Assembly (NCBI RefSeq): GCF_031624395.1 | Contig: NZ_JAMQON010000001.1 | Coordinates: 434,001-498,000 of the forward strand | Direction of reading: 5' to 3' | Source of the DNA: Halomicroarcula saliterrae | GTDB lineage: Archaea; Halobacteriota; Halobacteria; Halobacteriales; Haloarculaceae | Length of the DNA stretch: 64,000 nt | In this document: positions 51,761 to 60,729 of the stretch, one piece after another | Layout: each line of letters opens with the position of its first letter | Position numbering within the stretch: the first letter of the stretch is position 1 | Position numbers and translations under genes: made by a program | The notes under the pieces: model-generated | What the model was told of the DNA's origin: nothing | The model's database searches: none | What the model saw: the letters and a program-made list of their open reading frames with translations, nothing else

Positions 51761-52296
51761 GCCTGACTGCGCTGCAGGCCGCCCTGCTCGTGTTCGTCGT
51801 CGGCTGTGCGCTGGGGGCGGCCCTGCTGAAAGACACGCTGGCGTCGGTCATCGCCTTCGCCGCCTACAGCCTCGGCATCTCCATCATCTGGCTCGTCCTT
51901 CAGGCCCCGGACGTGGGGTTGACCGAGGCCGCCGTCGGCGCGGGTATCATGACGATTCTGTTCCTGCTGGCGCTCGCCAACACGGTCACGCCGGACGCCG
52001 ACAGCCTGTTCGAGTCGGTCCGCTGGCGGACGGTGGCGTTCGTGGGCGCGTTCGTCCTCGTCATGGGGGCGACCGTCCCGTCGCTGCCGGCCATCGGCGA
52101 CCCGACCGCGCCGGTCGTGGGCGGCGAGGTCACACAGTACTACCTGGCGAACGCCTACGAGGAGACCCAGGTCAAAAACGCGGTGACGGCGGTGCTCGCG
52201 GCCTATCGAGGCTTCGACACGCTCGGCGAGGCCGTCGTCGTCTTCTCCGCCGGCGTCGTCGCGCTGTCGGTGCTGCGCCGGGAGGTGTTCGCATGA
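51757..52296 (+). CDS. MnhA C-terminal-type subunit (DUF4040 plus MbhE-like)
   Basis: A 179-residue protein with about five helices. The first half is a DUF4040/MbhD domain (LKDTLASVIAFAAYSLGISIIWLVLQAPDVGLTEAA), the second an MbhE-like segment ending AAYRGFDTLGEAVVVFSAGVVAL. In bacterial Mrp these parts are fused to the end of MrpA; here they are a separate gene. Homologues are also annotated MnhB. Confidence 0.88.
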   Translation: MSLTALQAALLVFVVGCALGAALLKDTLASVIAFAAYSLGISIIWLVLQAPDVGLTEAAVGAGIMTILFLLALANTVTPDADSLFESVRWRTVAFVGAFVLVMGATVPSLPAIGDPTAPVVGGEVTQYYLANAYEETQVKNAVTAVLAAYRGFDTLGEAVVVFSAGVVALSVLRREVFA

Positions 52297-52763
52297 GCGT
52301 CGACGACGAGCCGGGGCTGTACGTCGAGTCGACCATCATCATGACGACGGTCCGCGTCGTGGCCCCCTTCGTCCTCACCTTCGCCCTCTTTATCATGTTC
52401 CACGGCGCGGACACGCCCGGGGGCGGGTTCCAGGGCGGCGTCATCGCGGGCTCGGTCGTGATGATGCTGGCGTTCGCGTTCGGTATCGACTCGACGCGAC
52501 AGTGGGTGGACGTGCGGGTCGTCGCGGCGCTCGCGTCCGGCGGCGTCCTCCTGTTTGCGGCTATCGGGCTCGGCGCGATGGCGCTTGGCGGACAGTTCCT
52601 CCAGTACAACGCGTACATGCCCTACTACTCCAAAGCCAGCAAGTACGGTATCGAGCTGGTCGAACTGGGTATCGGCGGCATCGTCGCCAGCGTCGCAATC
52701 GGCCTCTTTTTCCTGCTCGCGGCCGGTTTCGGCCACGTCACCGACGCGGAGGGCGACCAATGA
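52293..52763 (+). CDS. mnhB: Na+/H+ antiporter subunit MnhB
   Basis: A 156-residue MnhB-domain protein with four helices. The family pattern TTVRVVAPFVLTFALFIMFHGADTPGGGFQGGVI is clear. It overlaps both neighbours by 4 bases. Confidence 0.92.
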   Translation: MSVDDEPGLYVESTIIMTTVRVVAPFVLTFALFIMFHGADTPGGGFQGGVIAGSVVMMLAFAFGIDSTRQWVDVRVVAALASGGVLLFAAIGLGAMALGGQFLQYNAYMPYYSKASKYGIELVELGIGGIVASVAIGLFFLLAAGFGHVTDAEGDQ

Positions 52764-53134
52764 CGCTCTCCGCGCTCCAGCTCGACCTGCTGACGAGCCG
52801 GTACAACTACTACGCCGTCGTCCTGTTGCTCGGCATCGGGCTGTACATGCTCGTCGAGTCGCCCAACCTCGTGAAGAAGGTCATCGGGATGAACATCTTC
52901 CAGACCGGTATCTTCCTGTTTTTCATCACGCTGGCCTACCGGGCCGGCGGGAACCCGCCGGTCGTGACGAAAGGCGGTGGCCCCTACGTGAGCCCGCTGC
53001 CCCACGTGCTCATCCTGACCGCTATCGTCGTCGGGGTGAGCCTGACGGCGGTGGCGCTCGCGCTCATCGTCCGCATCTACTCGGAGTACGGCACGCTCGA
53101 CGAAGACACACTGGAGCAACTCTACTATGATTGA
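52760..53134 (+). CDS. mnhC: Na+/H+ antiporter subunit MnhC (NuoK-like)
   Basis: A 124-residue NuoK/MrpC-type subunit of three helices with GIGLYMLVESPNLVKKVIGMNIFQTGIFLF and the long PLPHVLILTAIVVGVSLTAVALALIVRI helix. Acidic residues in the helices may form part of an ion path. It overlaps the D-subunit by 8 bases. Confidence 0.92.
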   Translation: MTLSALQLDLLTSRYNYYAVVLLLGIGLYMLVESPNLVKKVIGMNIFQTGIFLFFITLAYRAGGNPPVVTKGGGPYVSPLPHVLILTAIVVGVSLTAVALALIVRIYSEYGTLDEDTLEQLYYD

Positions 53135-54605
53135 ACACCTCCCCGTCCTGCTCGTCGTCGTACCGATTATCGGCGGCGCCGTCCCGCTGGTGGCCAGTCT
53201 GGTCACCGACCGCGCCGGCTGGTCGATAGCCCTCGCGACCACGCTCGTCCACGCCGCCCTCGCCGGCCTCCTCGCCCGGCAGGTGTGGACCGACGGCGTC
53301 GTCAGCTACGCTGTCGGCGGCTTCGCGCTGCCCTACGGTATCGAACTCGTCGTCGACGGTCTCTCGGTCGCCGTCGTCGCCCTCATCAGTGCCATCTCGC
53401 TCGGCGTCCTCGCCTACGCGCGACACGCCGGCCCACACGAGAACACGTTCTACAGCCAGTTCCTCCTGCTCGTCACCGGGCTTACGGGGATGACGGTGAC
53501 CGGCGACGTGTTCAACCTCTACGTCTTCCTCGAAATCACGGGTCTGGCGGCGTACGGCCTCGTCGCCAGCGGGCGCGACGCCAGCGCCGCGGTCGCGGCC
53601 CTGAAGTACCTCGTCATCGGCACCGTCGGCGCGTCGCTGTACCTGCTGGGCGTCGGCTACGCCCTCGCCGCGACTGGGACGCTCAACATGGCGGACATGA
53701 GCGCGAAGCTCGCCGCGGTCGGCTACGACTCGACGCTCGTCCTGACCGCGTTCGGGCTGATGGTCGGCGGGCTCACCGTGAAGGTCGCGCTATTCCCCCT
53801 CCACACGTGGCAACCGGACGCCTACGCGAACGCCCCGGACAGCGCCAGCGCGTTCATCTCGGCGCTGGTCTCGACGGTGTCGGCCTACGCGCTGGCGCGC
53901 CTGCTGTTCTCGGTCTTTACCGTCGACTTTCTCACCGCGGTGCCCGCCGCCCGCTGGGCGCTCGTCGCACTGGCCTCGCTGAGCATCGTCGCCGGCAGCG
54001 CGCTGGCCGTCTCACAGCGCAACGTCCAGCGGATGCTGGCGTACTCCTCGGTGTCGCAGTTCGGCCTCGTCATCGCCGGCTTCACCGTCGCGACGCCCAT
54101 CGCCGTCGTCGGTGCCACGGTCCATCTGGTCGGCCACGCCGTCATGAAAGGCGGCCTCTTCGCCGCGACCGGCATCATCGAACGGGAGACGGGCGCGTCG
54201 ACCGTCGGCGGCTACGCCGGGATGGGGACTCGCACCCCGCTGGCTGCCGGGGCCTTTACCGTCCTCGCGCTGGCGATGGTCGGCGTCCCGCCCGCCATCG
54301 GCTTCGTCGGGAAGTGGTACATCCTCGTCGGCGCCGTCGAGGCCGAGATATGGCCGGTCGTCGCCGTCTTGCTCGTCAGTACGCTGCTGACGCTGGCCTA
54401 TTTCGCCCGCCTCGGTGAACGGCTCTACTTCGCCGAGGCGACCATCCGCGAGGAGGCGCCGGTCGCCGACGGCGGGGCGAGCGTCTCCACCGGGATGCTC
54501 GCCGTCGTCGTCGTCGCCGCCGTGCTGGCGGTGGCCCTGACCGCCGCCGTCCCCGCGCTCGACCAGCTTCTGGAACAGACGCTGCCACCTCTGCTCAACC
54601 AATGA
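53127..54605 (+). CDS. mnhD: Na+/H+ antiporter D-type subunit 1
   Basis: A 492-residue NuoN/MrpD-like subunit with about 14 helices. Conserved lysines in FGLMVGGLTVKVALFPLHTWQPDAYANAP and a glutamate in FNLYVFLEITGLAAYGL mark the family's proton channel, as does GHAVMKGGLFAATG. First of three D-like subunits in the operon. Confidence 0.94.
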   Translation: MIEHLPVLLVVVPIIGGAVPLVASLVTDRAGWSIALATTLVHAALAGLLARQVWTDGVVSYAVGGFALPYGIELVVDGLSVAVVALISAISLGVLAYARHAGPHENTFYSQFLLLVTGLTGMTVTGDVFNLYVFLEITGLAAYGLVASGRDASAAVAALKYLVIGTVGASLYLLGVGYALAATGTLNMADMSAKLAAVGYDSTLVLTAFGLMVGGLTVKVALFPLHTWQPDAYANAPDSASAFISALVSTVSAYALARLLFSVFTVDFLTAVPAARWALVALASLSIVAGSALAVSQRNVQRMLAYSSVSQFGLVIAGFTVATPIAVVGATVHLVGHAVMKGGLFAATGIIERETGASTVGGYAGMGTRTPLAAGAFTVLALAMVGVPPAIGFVGKWYILVGAVEAEIWPVVAVLLVSTLLTLAYFARLGERLYFAEATIREEAPVADGGASVSTGMLAVVVVAAVLAVALTAAVPALDQLLEQTLPPLLNQ

Positions 54606-56317
54606 CTGACGTTGCCTCCATCCGACCGCTGGCCGCCGTGCTCGTGAGCGCCCTCGCTATCCCCGTGATTCTCTCGTTGAAAACGCGGCCGAACGTCCGC
54701 GAGGGCGTCACCCTGACCGTGGCCGGGACGAAGTTCGCTATCGTCGCCAGCATGCTCCCGGGCGTGCTCTCGGGGACCGTCTACGAGACGCAACTGGCCA
54801 CCCTCGGCCCCGGGCTCTCGCTGGTCCTGCGGGCCGACGCGCTGGGCATCCTCTTTGGCCTGCTGGCGAGCCTGCTGTGGATCGTCACCAGCTTCTACTC
54901 CATCGGCTACATGCGCGGGCTGGCCGAACACGCCCAGACCAGGTACTTCGCCTCGTTCGCGGCGAGTCTGGCCTCGGCGATGGGCGTCGCCTTCGGCGCG
55001 AACCTGCTCACGGTGTTCGTCTTCTACGAACTACTGACGGTGTCGACCTACCCCCTCGTGACCCACGACGAGACCGACGGGGCCCGCGCGGCCGGCCGGA
55101 AATACCTCGCGTACACGTTCGGCGGCGGCGTCGCCGTCTTGGGCGGGACGCTGCTCGTGTTCTTCCTGACCGGGACTACGGCCTTTACCCCCGGCGGTAT
55201 CGAGACGCTCGCGACGGCGGACCCGACGCTCGCCCGGGCCGCGTTCGCCCTGCTCGCGGCGGGCTTTGGCGTGAAAGCCGCGCTGATGCCGGCCCACTCG
55301 TGGCTACCCGACGCCATGGTCGCGCCGACGCCCGTCTCCGGACTGCTCCACGCCGTCGCGGTCGTCAAGAGCGGCGTGTTCGGTATCGCTCGCGTGGTGC
55401 TCGACGTTTACGGCACCGACCTCATGGTCGACCTCGGCGTCGCGCTCCCGCTGGCCGCGGTGGCCGCCTTCACGCTGCTGACCGCGAGCGTAATCGCCCT
55501 GCGTCAGGACAACCTCAAGCGCCGGCTGGCGTACTCGACTATCAGCCAGCTCTCCTACATCGTGCTGGGTCTCGCCCTGCTGGAGGGGAACGCTCTGATA
55601 GGCGGACTACTCCACATCCCCGCCCACGCGTTCATGAAGCTCACGCTGTTCTTCTGTGCCGGGGCCATCCACGTCGAGACCCACACGGACGACATCAGCG
55701 ACATGGCCGGTATCGGCAGACGGATGCCGCTGACGATGGCCGCGTTCGCCGTCGCTGCGGCGGGGATGGCCGGTATCCCCCTCGTCGCGGGCTTCGTCAG
55801 CAAGTGGTACATCGTCATCGGCGCCCTGCAGGGCGAGCAGTTCGTCTTCGCCGCCGCCCTGCTGTTCTCGGGCATCCTGAACATCGCCTACTTCTGGCCA
55901 ATCGTCTATCAGGCGTACTTCGAGACGCCGGAGGGCCACGACGAGAAGCCCCTCATCAGCGCGGTACTGGGCGGTCGCGAGGCCGTGCGGACCGACGGCG
56001 GCGAGGGGCGGGAAGAACCGCTCTCCGAAGGCGACGGTTCGGACGCCGAGATGGGTGACCCCGACGAGTCGGTTCCCCGGCCCGAACAGGTCGACCACCT
56101 CGGCAAGCGCCACGAGGACGTCGAACACCACGGGGGCCCACCGGAGGGCGGCTGGGACCGACGTGGCTGGCAGGGGCAGGAGAGCACCTGGTTCATGCTC
56201 GGGCCTATCCTGACCGCGGCGACGCTGTCGCTGGCGCTGGGCATCGCGCCCCGGCTCGCGGTCTTCCTGCGCATCGTCGAGACCGTCGTCGTCGGGCTCC
56301 CGGGGGTGGCGCTCTGA
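54602..56317 (+). CDS. Na+/H+ antiporter D-type subunit 2, with acidic loop
   Basis: A 571-residue D-like subunit. The channel motifs FGVKAALMPAHSWLPDAMVAPTP, FVFYELLTVSTYPLV and HIPAHAFMKLTLFF are intact. Before the last helix lies an 80-residue hydrophilic, charged loop (about 455-535, GREAVRTDGGEGREE ... GKRHEDVEHHGGPPEG) not found in typical MrpD. It overlaps its neighbours by 4 and 1 bases. Confidence 0.92.
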   Translation: MTDVASIRPLAAVLVSALAIPVILSLKTRPNVREGVTLTVAGTKFAIVASMLPGVLSGTVYETQLATLGPGLSLVLRADALGILFGLLASLLWIVTSFYSIGYMRGLAEHAQTRYFASFAASLASAMGVAFGANLLTVFVFYELLTVSTYPLVTHDETDGARAAGRKYLAYTFGGGVAVLGGTLLVFFLTGTTAFTPGGIETLATADPTLARAAFALLAAGFGVKAALMPAHSWLPDAMVAPTPVSGLLHAVAVVKSGVFGIARVVLDVYGTDLMVDLGVALPLAAVAAFTLLTASVIALRQDNLKRRLAYSTISQLSYIVLGLALLEGNALIGGLLHIPAHAFMKLTLFFCAGAIHVETHTDDISDMAGIGRRMPLTMAAFAVAAAGMAGIPLVAGFVSKWYIVIGALQGEQFVFAAALLFSGILNIAYFWPIVYQAYFETPEGHDEKPLISAVLGGREAVRTDGGEGREEPLSEGDGSDAEMGDPDESVPRPEQVDHLGKRHEDVEHHGGPPEGGWDRRGWQGQESTWFMLGPILTAATLSLALGIAPRLAVFLRIVETVVVGLPGVAL

Positions 56318-58101
56318 TGGCGGGGCCCCTGACGATGGTCCCGCCCGGCGTCGCTCTGCTCGCCGTGGCCGTCCTCATCGCGTTTCTGCCCCGCAAAGCC
56401 GGGCACGCCCTCGGTATCGTCGCTTCCGCGGCGGCGCTCGCCTGGGCGTGGGTCGTCCCCTCGGGTGCGTACCTCGACGAGACGATGTTCCTCGGCTTCG
56501 AGACGGTCCTGTTGAACGTCGACGAGTTCTCCCGGCTGATGGGGATTATCTTCGGCATCATCGGCATCGCCGCGGTGCTGTATTCCTACGCCAGCGAGGC
56601 CGAGAGCGTCCAGACCGCCTTCGCCTACTCCTACGTCGCCACCAGCTTCGGCGCGGTGTTCGCCGGCGACTGGCTCACCCTGCTGTTCTTCTGGGAGCTG
56701 ATGGCCGTGACGAGCACGCTGCTGGTGTGGCACTACCGAGGGAAGGCGGTCCGGGCCGGCTTCCGATACGCCGTCTTCCACGGCATCGGCGGGACGCTGC
56801 TGATGGCGGCCATCCTCCAGAACTACGCTATCAAAGGCACCTTCCTCTTTGGCTCGGTCCCCGGCGGACCCGAGACGGCCGGTATCGCACCGGGCCTGCC
56901 CGCGGCGCTCGCAGCGGTGGGCATCGGCGTCAACGTCGGCTTCATCGGCCTCCACGCCTGGCTCCCCGACACCTACCCGCGACCCCACATCGCCGCCAGC
57001 GTCTTCCTCTGCGTGTTCACCACGAAGACCGGCGTCTACGGGATGTATCGGGCCTTCCCGGACGGCCACGTCGCCATCGCGTACATGGGCGGCGGGATGG
57101 CCGTCTTCGGCGCGACCTTCGCGCTGTTCCAGAACGACATGCGCCGGCTCCTCTCCTATCACATCCAGTCCCAGGTCGGCTACATGATAGCCGGCGTCGG
57201 CATCGGGACGGCGCTGTCGCAGGCCGGCGCCTTCGCCCACGTGTTCAACCACATCCTCTACAAGGGGCTGCTGTTCATGACCGCCGGCGTCGTCGTCTAC
57301 CGCACCGGCGAGGAGAACCTGAAGAAACTCGGCGGGCTGGCCCGCCAGATGCCGATTACGGCAGGGTCTTTCACCGTCGCGGCGCTGTCGATTGCCGGCT
57401 TCCCCGGCTTCAACGGCTTCGTCAGCAAGGGTATCGTCATCGACGGCGCTCACTACACCTTCGCCAAGGGACCGCTCCCACTCTACGAGTGGACCACACT
57501 GGAGTGGCTCCTCCTGCTTGGCGGGGTCGGCACCTTCATGTCGTTCATCAAGTTCGGCTACTACGCCTTCTTCCACGGGGAGTACGACGGCGACGTCGAG
57601 GACGCCAACCGCGGACAGGCCGTCGCGATGGTCGGGGTCGCCGCACTCTGTGTGTTCTACGGCCTGTTCGACGGCGCGCTGTTCGCCCTGCTGCCCTTCG
57701 ACGTGACCGACCCGGCCGTGGTCGAGGAGGTCTACACGACCTACACCGTCCCCCACGTCGTCGAAGGTGTCGCTCTGGCTCTCATCGGGCTGGTCGGCTT
57801 CTATCTCACGAAGAAACCGCTCTCGAAGCTGGGACGTGTCCCCGACGTCGACTCGCTGTACAACCCCGCCGTGTTCTACGGCACGCGCGGGCTCGTCGTC
57901 GGCGTCACCGACCTCTATGCCGCCGTCGACCGGGCGACAGTCGCCGGGACGCGGACGGCAGTCAACTCGATTACAAATCCTGAAACCGTATACGACCGTT
58001 TCGTCGGCGGCGAGGACGCCAACCCCCTTCGGGCCGGTATCGGCTTTAGCATCCTCGTACTGGCCGTCTTCGTGACAGTTGCGCTGCTGTTGCTCCCTTG
58101 A
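56317..58101 (+). CDS. Na+/H+ antiporter D/A-type subunit 3
   Basis: A 594-residue subunit of about 16 helices, closer to MrpA/NuoL N-terminal parts. Key blocks are FFWELMAVTSTLLVWHYRG, GVNVGFIGLHAWLPDTYPRPH and HVFNHILYKGLLFMTAGVV. It starts at the A of the previous gene's TGA. Last gene of the operon; functional assignment between A and D types needs a phylogeny. Confidence 0.92.
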   Translation: MAGPLTMVPPGVALLAVAVLIAFLPRKAGHALGIVASAAALAWAWVVPSGAYLDETMFLGFETVLLNVDEFSRLMGIIFGIIGIAAVLYSYASEAESVQTAFAYSYVATSFGAVFAGDWLTLLFFWELMAVTSTLLVWHYRGKAVRAGFRYAVFHGIGGTLLMAAILQNYAIKGTFLFGSVPGGPETAGIAPGLPAALAAVGIGVNVGFIGLHAWLPDTYPRPHIAASVFLCVFTTKTGVYGMYRAFPDGHVAIAYMGGGMAVFGATFALFQNDMRRLLSYHIQSQVGYMIAGVGIGTALSQAGAFAHVFNHILYKGLLFMTAGVVVYRTGEENLKKLGGLARQMPITAGSFTVAALSIAGFPGFNGFVSKGIVIDGAHYTFAKGPLPLYEWTTLEWLLLLGGVGTFMSFIKFGYYAFFHGEYDGDVEDANRGQAVAMVGVAALCVFYGLFDGALFALLPFDVTDPAVVEEVYTTYTVPHVVEGVALALIGLVGFYLTKKPLSKLGRVPDVDSLYNPAVFYGTRGLVVGVTDLYAAVDRATVAGTRTAVNSITNPETVYDRFVGGEDANPLRAGIGFSILVLAVFVTVALLLLP

Positions 58102-58142
58102 TTTCGCACGGGTGTTTTCAGAACAGATAATTGGTGCTGTAC

Positions 58143-58150
58143 CTTTATAC
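58143..58150 (+). promoter_or_regulatory. TATA element of the first pilin gene
   Basis: CTTTATAC, which would start transcription near 58174 and give a 5' leader of about 65 bases before the pilin ATG at 58240. Long leaders are uncommon for this genome, where most elements lie 27 bases before a start. Confidence 0.6.
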
Positions 58151-58239
58151 ACTCATACGCCGATTTTGTGCCAAGGGCACGACTGGGACACAGGTGGTTC
58201 CCACGTGGCAGCCACTGTTCCACCGTGCCGGACACAACC

Positions 58240-58605
58240 ATGGATTTGAAAACACTGCTTCAAAACGACGACGCGGTGTCGCCGGTCATCGGGGTCATCC
58301 TGATGGTCGCGATCACCGTCATCCTCGCGGCCGTCATCGCGACGTTCGTGCTCGGACTCGGCGACTCACTTAGCAATCAGGCGCCACAGGCGAGTTTCAG
58401 CTGTGACGGCGATTCACTGATTCACGACGGTGGGGACGAACTCGACGGCAACAACCTGTTTCTGGCAAACGACTCCTCGAACACGCGTGGCCCTGACCAG
58501 TATTCCGCCGGAGACATCATCGTCGGGTCTTTCGGTGACGCTCAGGCGCCGCTCACTTGGCAATCAGACGGGAGCTCAGCAACGCTTCGGTCCGACGCCT
58601 GCTAA
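58240..58605 (+). CDS. Type IV pilin 1 (adhesion pilin family)
   Basis: A 121-residue class III-like pilin. It begins with a short basic-then-acidic leader, [11 protein letters not shown] with the PibD cleavage region, then the hydrophobic helix shared with PilA pilins ([18 protein letters not shown]). The mature body is small, and there are two cysteines, C55 and C121 (the last residue), which is unusual for haloarchaeal pilins. The element GGACACAACC abuts the start. Probable surface-adhesion filament subunit. Confidence 0.92.
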   Translation: MDLKTLLQNDDAVSPVIGVILMVAITVILAAVIATFVLGLGDSLSNQAPQASFSCDGDSLIHDGGDELDGNNLFLANDSSNTRGPDQYSAGDIIVGSFGDAQAPLTWQSDGSSATLRSDAC

Positions 58606-58655
58606 TCGACTTACCCACTGAATTCGCCCGCTGTCCCGGTCACCTATTCAATCCA

Positions 58656-59141
58656 ATGCAACTAAAACAACTACTCAACGACGACGACGCAGTATCGCCG
58701 GTCATCGGGGTCATCCTGATGGTCGCTATCACAGTCATCCTCGCGGCCGTCATCGCGACGTTCGTGCTGGGACTCGGAGATTCACTCAGCAATCAGGCAC
58801 CACAGGCTACGTTCACGTTCGACTCTAACAACGATCCGGGCGGCACGACTACCGATACGGTAAACATCACGCACGACGGCGGTGACGACGTGGCGCCCTC
58901 GAACGTTCAAATCAAAATCGGTGGTGCTGACTTCGTCAACGCAGATGGGACCGACTACAAATCGGGGCAAGTCACAGCTAGCCGATCTATCTTCCCGAGT
59001 GACCCCGTTAGCGCAGGTGATACATTCGTTATTGCGGAGAGCAGTGACTCCATCCAAGACGGTGACTCTATCCGCGTAATCTGGTCCGACTCTGACGGTG
59101 GAAGCAGTGCCGTGCTCAGTGAATCCACGGTCAATCTGTAA
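58656..59141 (+). CDS. Type IV pilin 2
   Basis: A 161-residue pilin. The N-terminal leader and helix ([18 protein letters not shown]) are nearly identical to pilin 1 at DNA level through LSNQAPQA, whereas the mature C-terminal body differs. Acidic beta-rich body with a NITHDGGDDV core common to the family. It follows pilin 1 by 50 bases and may share its transcript. Confidence 0.93.
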   Translation: MQLKQLLNDDDAVSPVIGVILMVAITVILAAVIATFVLGLGDSLSNQAPQATFTFDSNNDPGGTTTDTVNITHDGGDDVAPSNVQIKIGGADFVNADGTDYKSGQVTASRSIFPSDPVSAGDTFVIAESSDSIQDGDSIRVIWSDSDGGSSAVLSESTVNL

Positions 59142-59304
59142 CACCGACCGCTGACCGGGCCGCTATGGTCCGGATGGCCACTTTCCGTCGCGCTTCTCCT
59201 TCGACGAATCCGGGTGTATTATGCCACACTCGACAATTATTCTACAGCTCCTAATAATCATATAACAGTAGAGCGAGATACGAACAATTCGGTCTGGGGA
59301 CACA

Positions 59305-59760
59305 ATGATGACGGGACTGGACTTTCGCTCCGATGCCGACGCAGTCTCCCCAGTCATCGGCGTCGTTCTGCTGGTAACTATCTCGGTCCTCCTCGCCGCC
59401 GTTATCGGGGCGACAGTGCTGGGGGCCGAGGACGCGCTCATCACGACGACTCCGCAGGCGTCGTTCGAGTTCGACTACGCGGCCGGCGAGAGCGGCAGTG
59501 AGGACCTCTCTACCGGCGGCGACGACGGCGCGCTGGCTATCACCCACGTCGGCGGCGACAGCATCGACGCGTCGACCCTCCAGATACGAGCCGCTCCGGG
59601 TGGAACCGCGGGCGAGGGCGACCTCCCCTCCTGGAGCGGGGACATCTCCGCCGGGGTGAGCGCGTCCGTCACGGTCGACGCCGACGCGACGGTCCGCGTC
59701 GTCCACTCGACAAGCGGGTCGTCGACCGTCGTCGCGAGCTGGGTCGGGCCCGATGCCTGA
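59305..59760 (+). CDS. Type IV pilin 3, divergent leader helix
   Basis: A 151-residue pilin whose signal segment reads [24 protein letters not shown], clearly changed from the other five. It has its own promoter-like TATA (59258-59266) about 43 bases upstream, with GGACACA directly before the ATG. Starts at MMTGLDF or one codon later. The ADAVSPVIG cleavage region and the SFEFDYAAG start of the body keep it within the family. Confidence 0.88.
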   Translation: MMTGLDFRSDADAVSPVIGVVLLVTISVLLAAVIGATVLGAEDALITTTPQASFEFDYAAGESGSEDLSTGGDDGALAITHVGGDSIDASTLQIRAAPGGTAGEGDLPSWSGDISAGVSASVTVDADATVRVVHSTSGSSTVVASWVGPDA

Positions 59761-59910
59761 CGACGGGTCGATCCGATTTCGAAGCGCGCCGAGCGCGACC
59801 GAAACGACCGGTCGCATTTTATTTGCCCGGACGACCATCAGGATTATTAGCTACTGTGACTCACACCGTGGTAGGATGGCACAGCCTTGGGGTCGAGGTG
59901 AGCGTGTCGG

Positions 59911-60480
59911 ATGAGCCAGCAGCTGCGACGGGAGACGACGGGCGAGGGGTTGTCCAACGAGGAGATATTCGACGTGCTCCAGAACGAGCGCCGGCGTCAC
60001 GTCCTGCAGTATCTCCGCCAGCACGGCGGGCCGGTCGCGCTCGGTGACCTGGCGGACCACGTCGCCGCCGCGGAGTACGACTGCCCCACCGACGCGGTGA
60101 CGAGCGCCCAGCGCAAGCGTGTCTACACTACGCTCCAGCAGTCACACCTCCCACAGATGGACGAGGTGGGCATCGTCGACTACGACAGCGACGAGGGCGT
60201 TATCGGAACGACGGACCAGACCGAAGAGCTGACCGTCTATCTGGAAATCGTCCCCGAAGGCGAGTTCCCGTGGCGCGAGTACTACCTCTCCTTCGGCGCT
60301 ATCAGCCTCGCCGTCGTGACGGTGCTGTGGGCCGGGGTCTACCCCTTTACGCTCATCCCGCCGCTCGTGTGGACGACGCTGTTTGCCATCGTTCTCACCA
60401 TGTCCGCCGTCTATCACACGCTGGTCGCCCGCGAGATGACATTGACCGAGTTCGCCGACGACGGCGACGAGCGGCCCTGA
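59911..60480 (+). CDS. Winged-helix protein with two membrane helices (DUF7344-like)
   Basis: A 189-residue protein with an N-terminal winged helix (IFDVLQNERRRHVLQYLRQHGG, then VYTTLQQSHLPQMDEVGIVDYD) and two C-terminal membrane helices. The helix pattern is like haloarchaeal DUF7344 proteins. Encoded within the pilin array in the same direction, it could be a membrane-tied regulator of pilin genes; that is inference from position only. Confidence 0.8.
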   Translation: MSQQLRRETTGEGLSNEEIFDVLQNERRRHVLQYLRQHGGPVALGDLADHVAAAEYDCPTDAVTSAQRKRVYTTLQQSHLPQMDEVGIVDYDSDEGVIGTTDQTEELTVYLEIVPEGEFPWREYYLSFGAISLAVVTVLWAGVYPFTLIPPLVWTTLFAIVLTMSAVYHTLVAREMTLTEFADDGDERP

Positions 60481-60619
60481 ACGGCCCGGCAATCAGCGGT
60501 GATAATTCAACTTCCAATCGCCTGAAAGCCCCGGCTCCGTCTCGAAACCGAATTCCGGCAGTACAGGCCCTTCTTGACCACGTTCAAGGCGGTGTTGAAT
60601 CCGTGAAACGTAGGGTGGG

Positions 60620-60625
60620 TATAAG
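60620..60625 (+). promoter_or_regulatory. TATA element of the pilin 4-6 operon
   Basis: TATAAG followed by a leader of about 80 bases to the ATG at 60730, similar to the arrangement upstream of pilin 1. The leader ends with GGACACAAACC before the start. Confidence 0.5.
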
Positions 60626-60729
60626 TCTGGACACGACATGGGGAGTAGACAACACACCCACGGGGTCCACCTTGCGGGTTACGGGTGCATGCCTGGATAC
60701 AACGCGGTGTGTTGGCAAGGACACAAACC

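Noticed and set aside
55909-58152. Very long minus-strand frame (747 codons) opposite the antiporter genes
   Set aside because: It is the antisense shadow of two well-supported antiporter subunits in a high-GC genome; its residues are rich in Arg, Gly, Asp and Glu with no motif.
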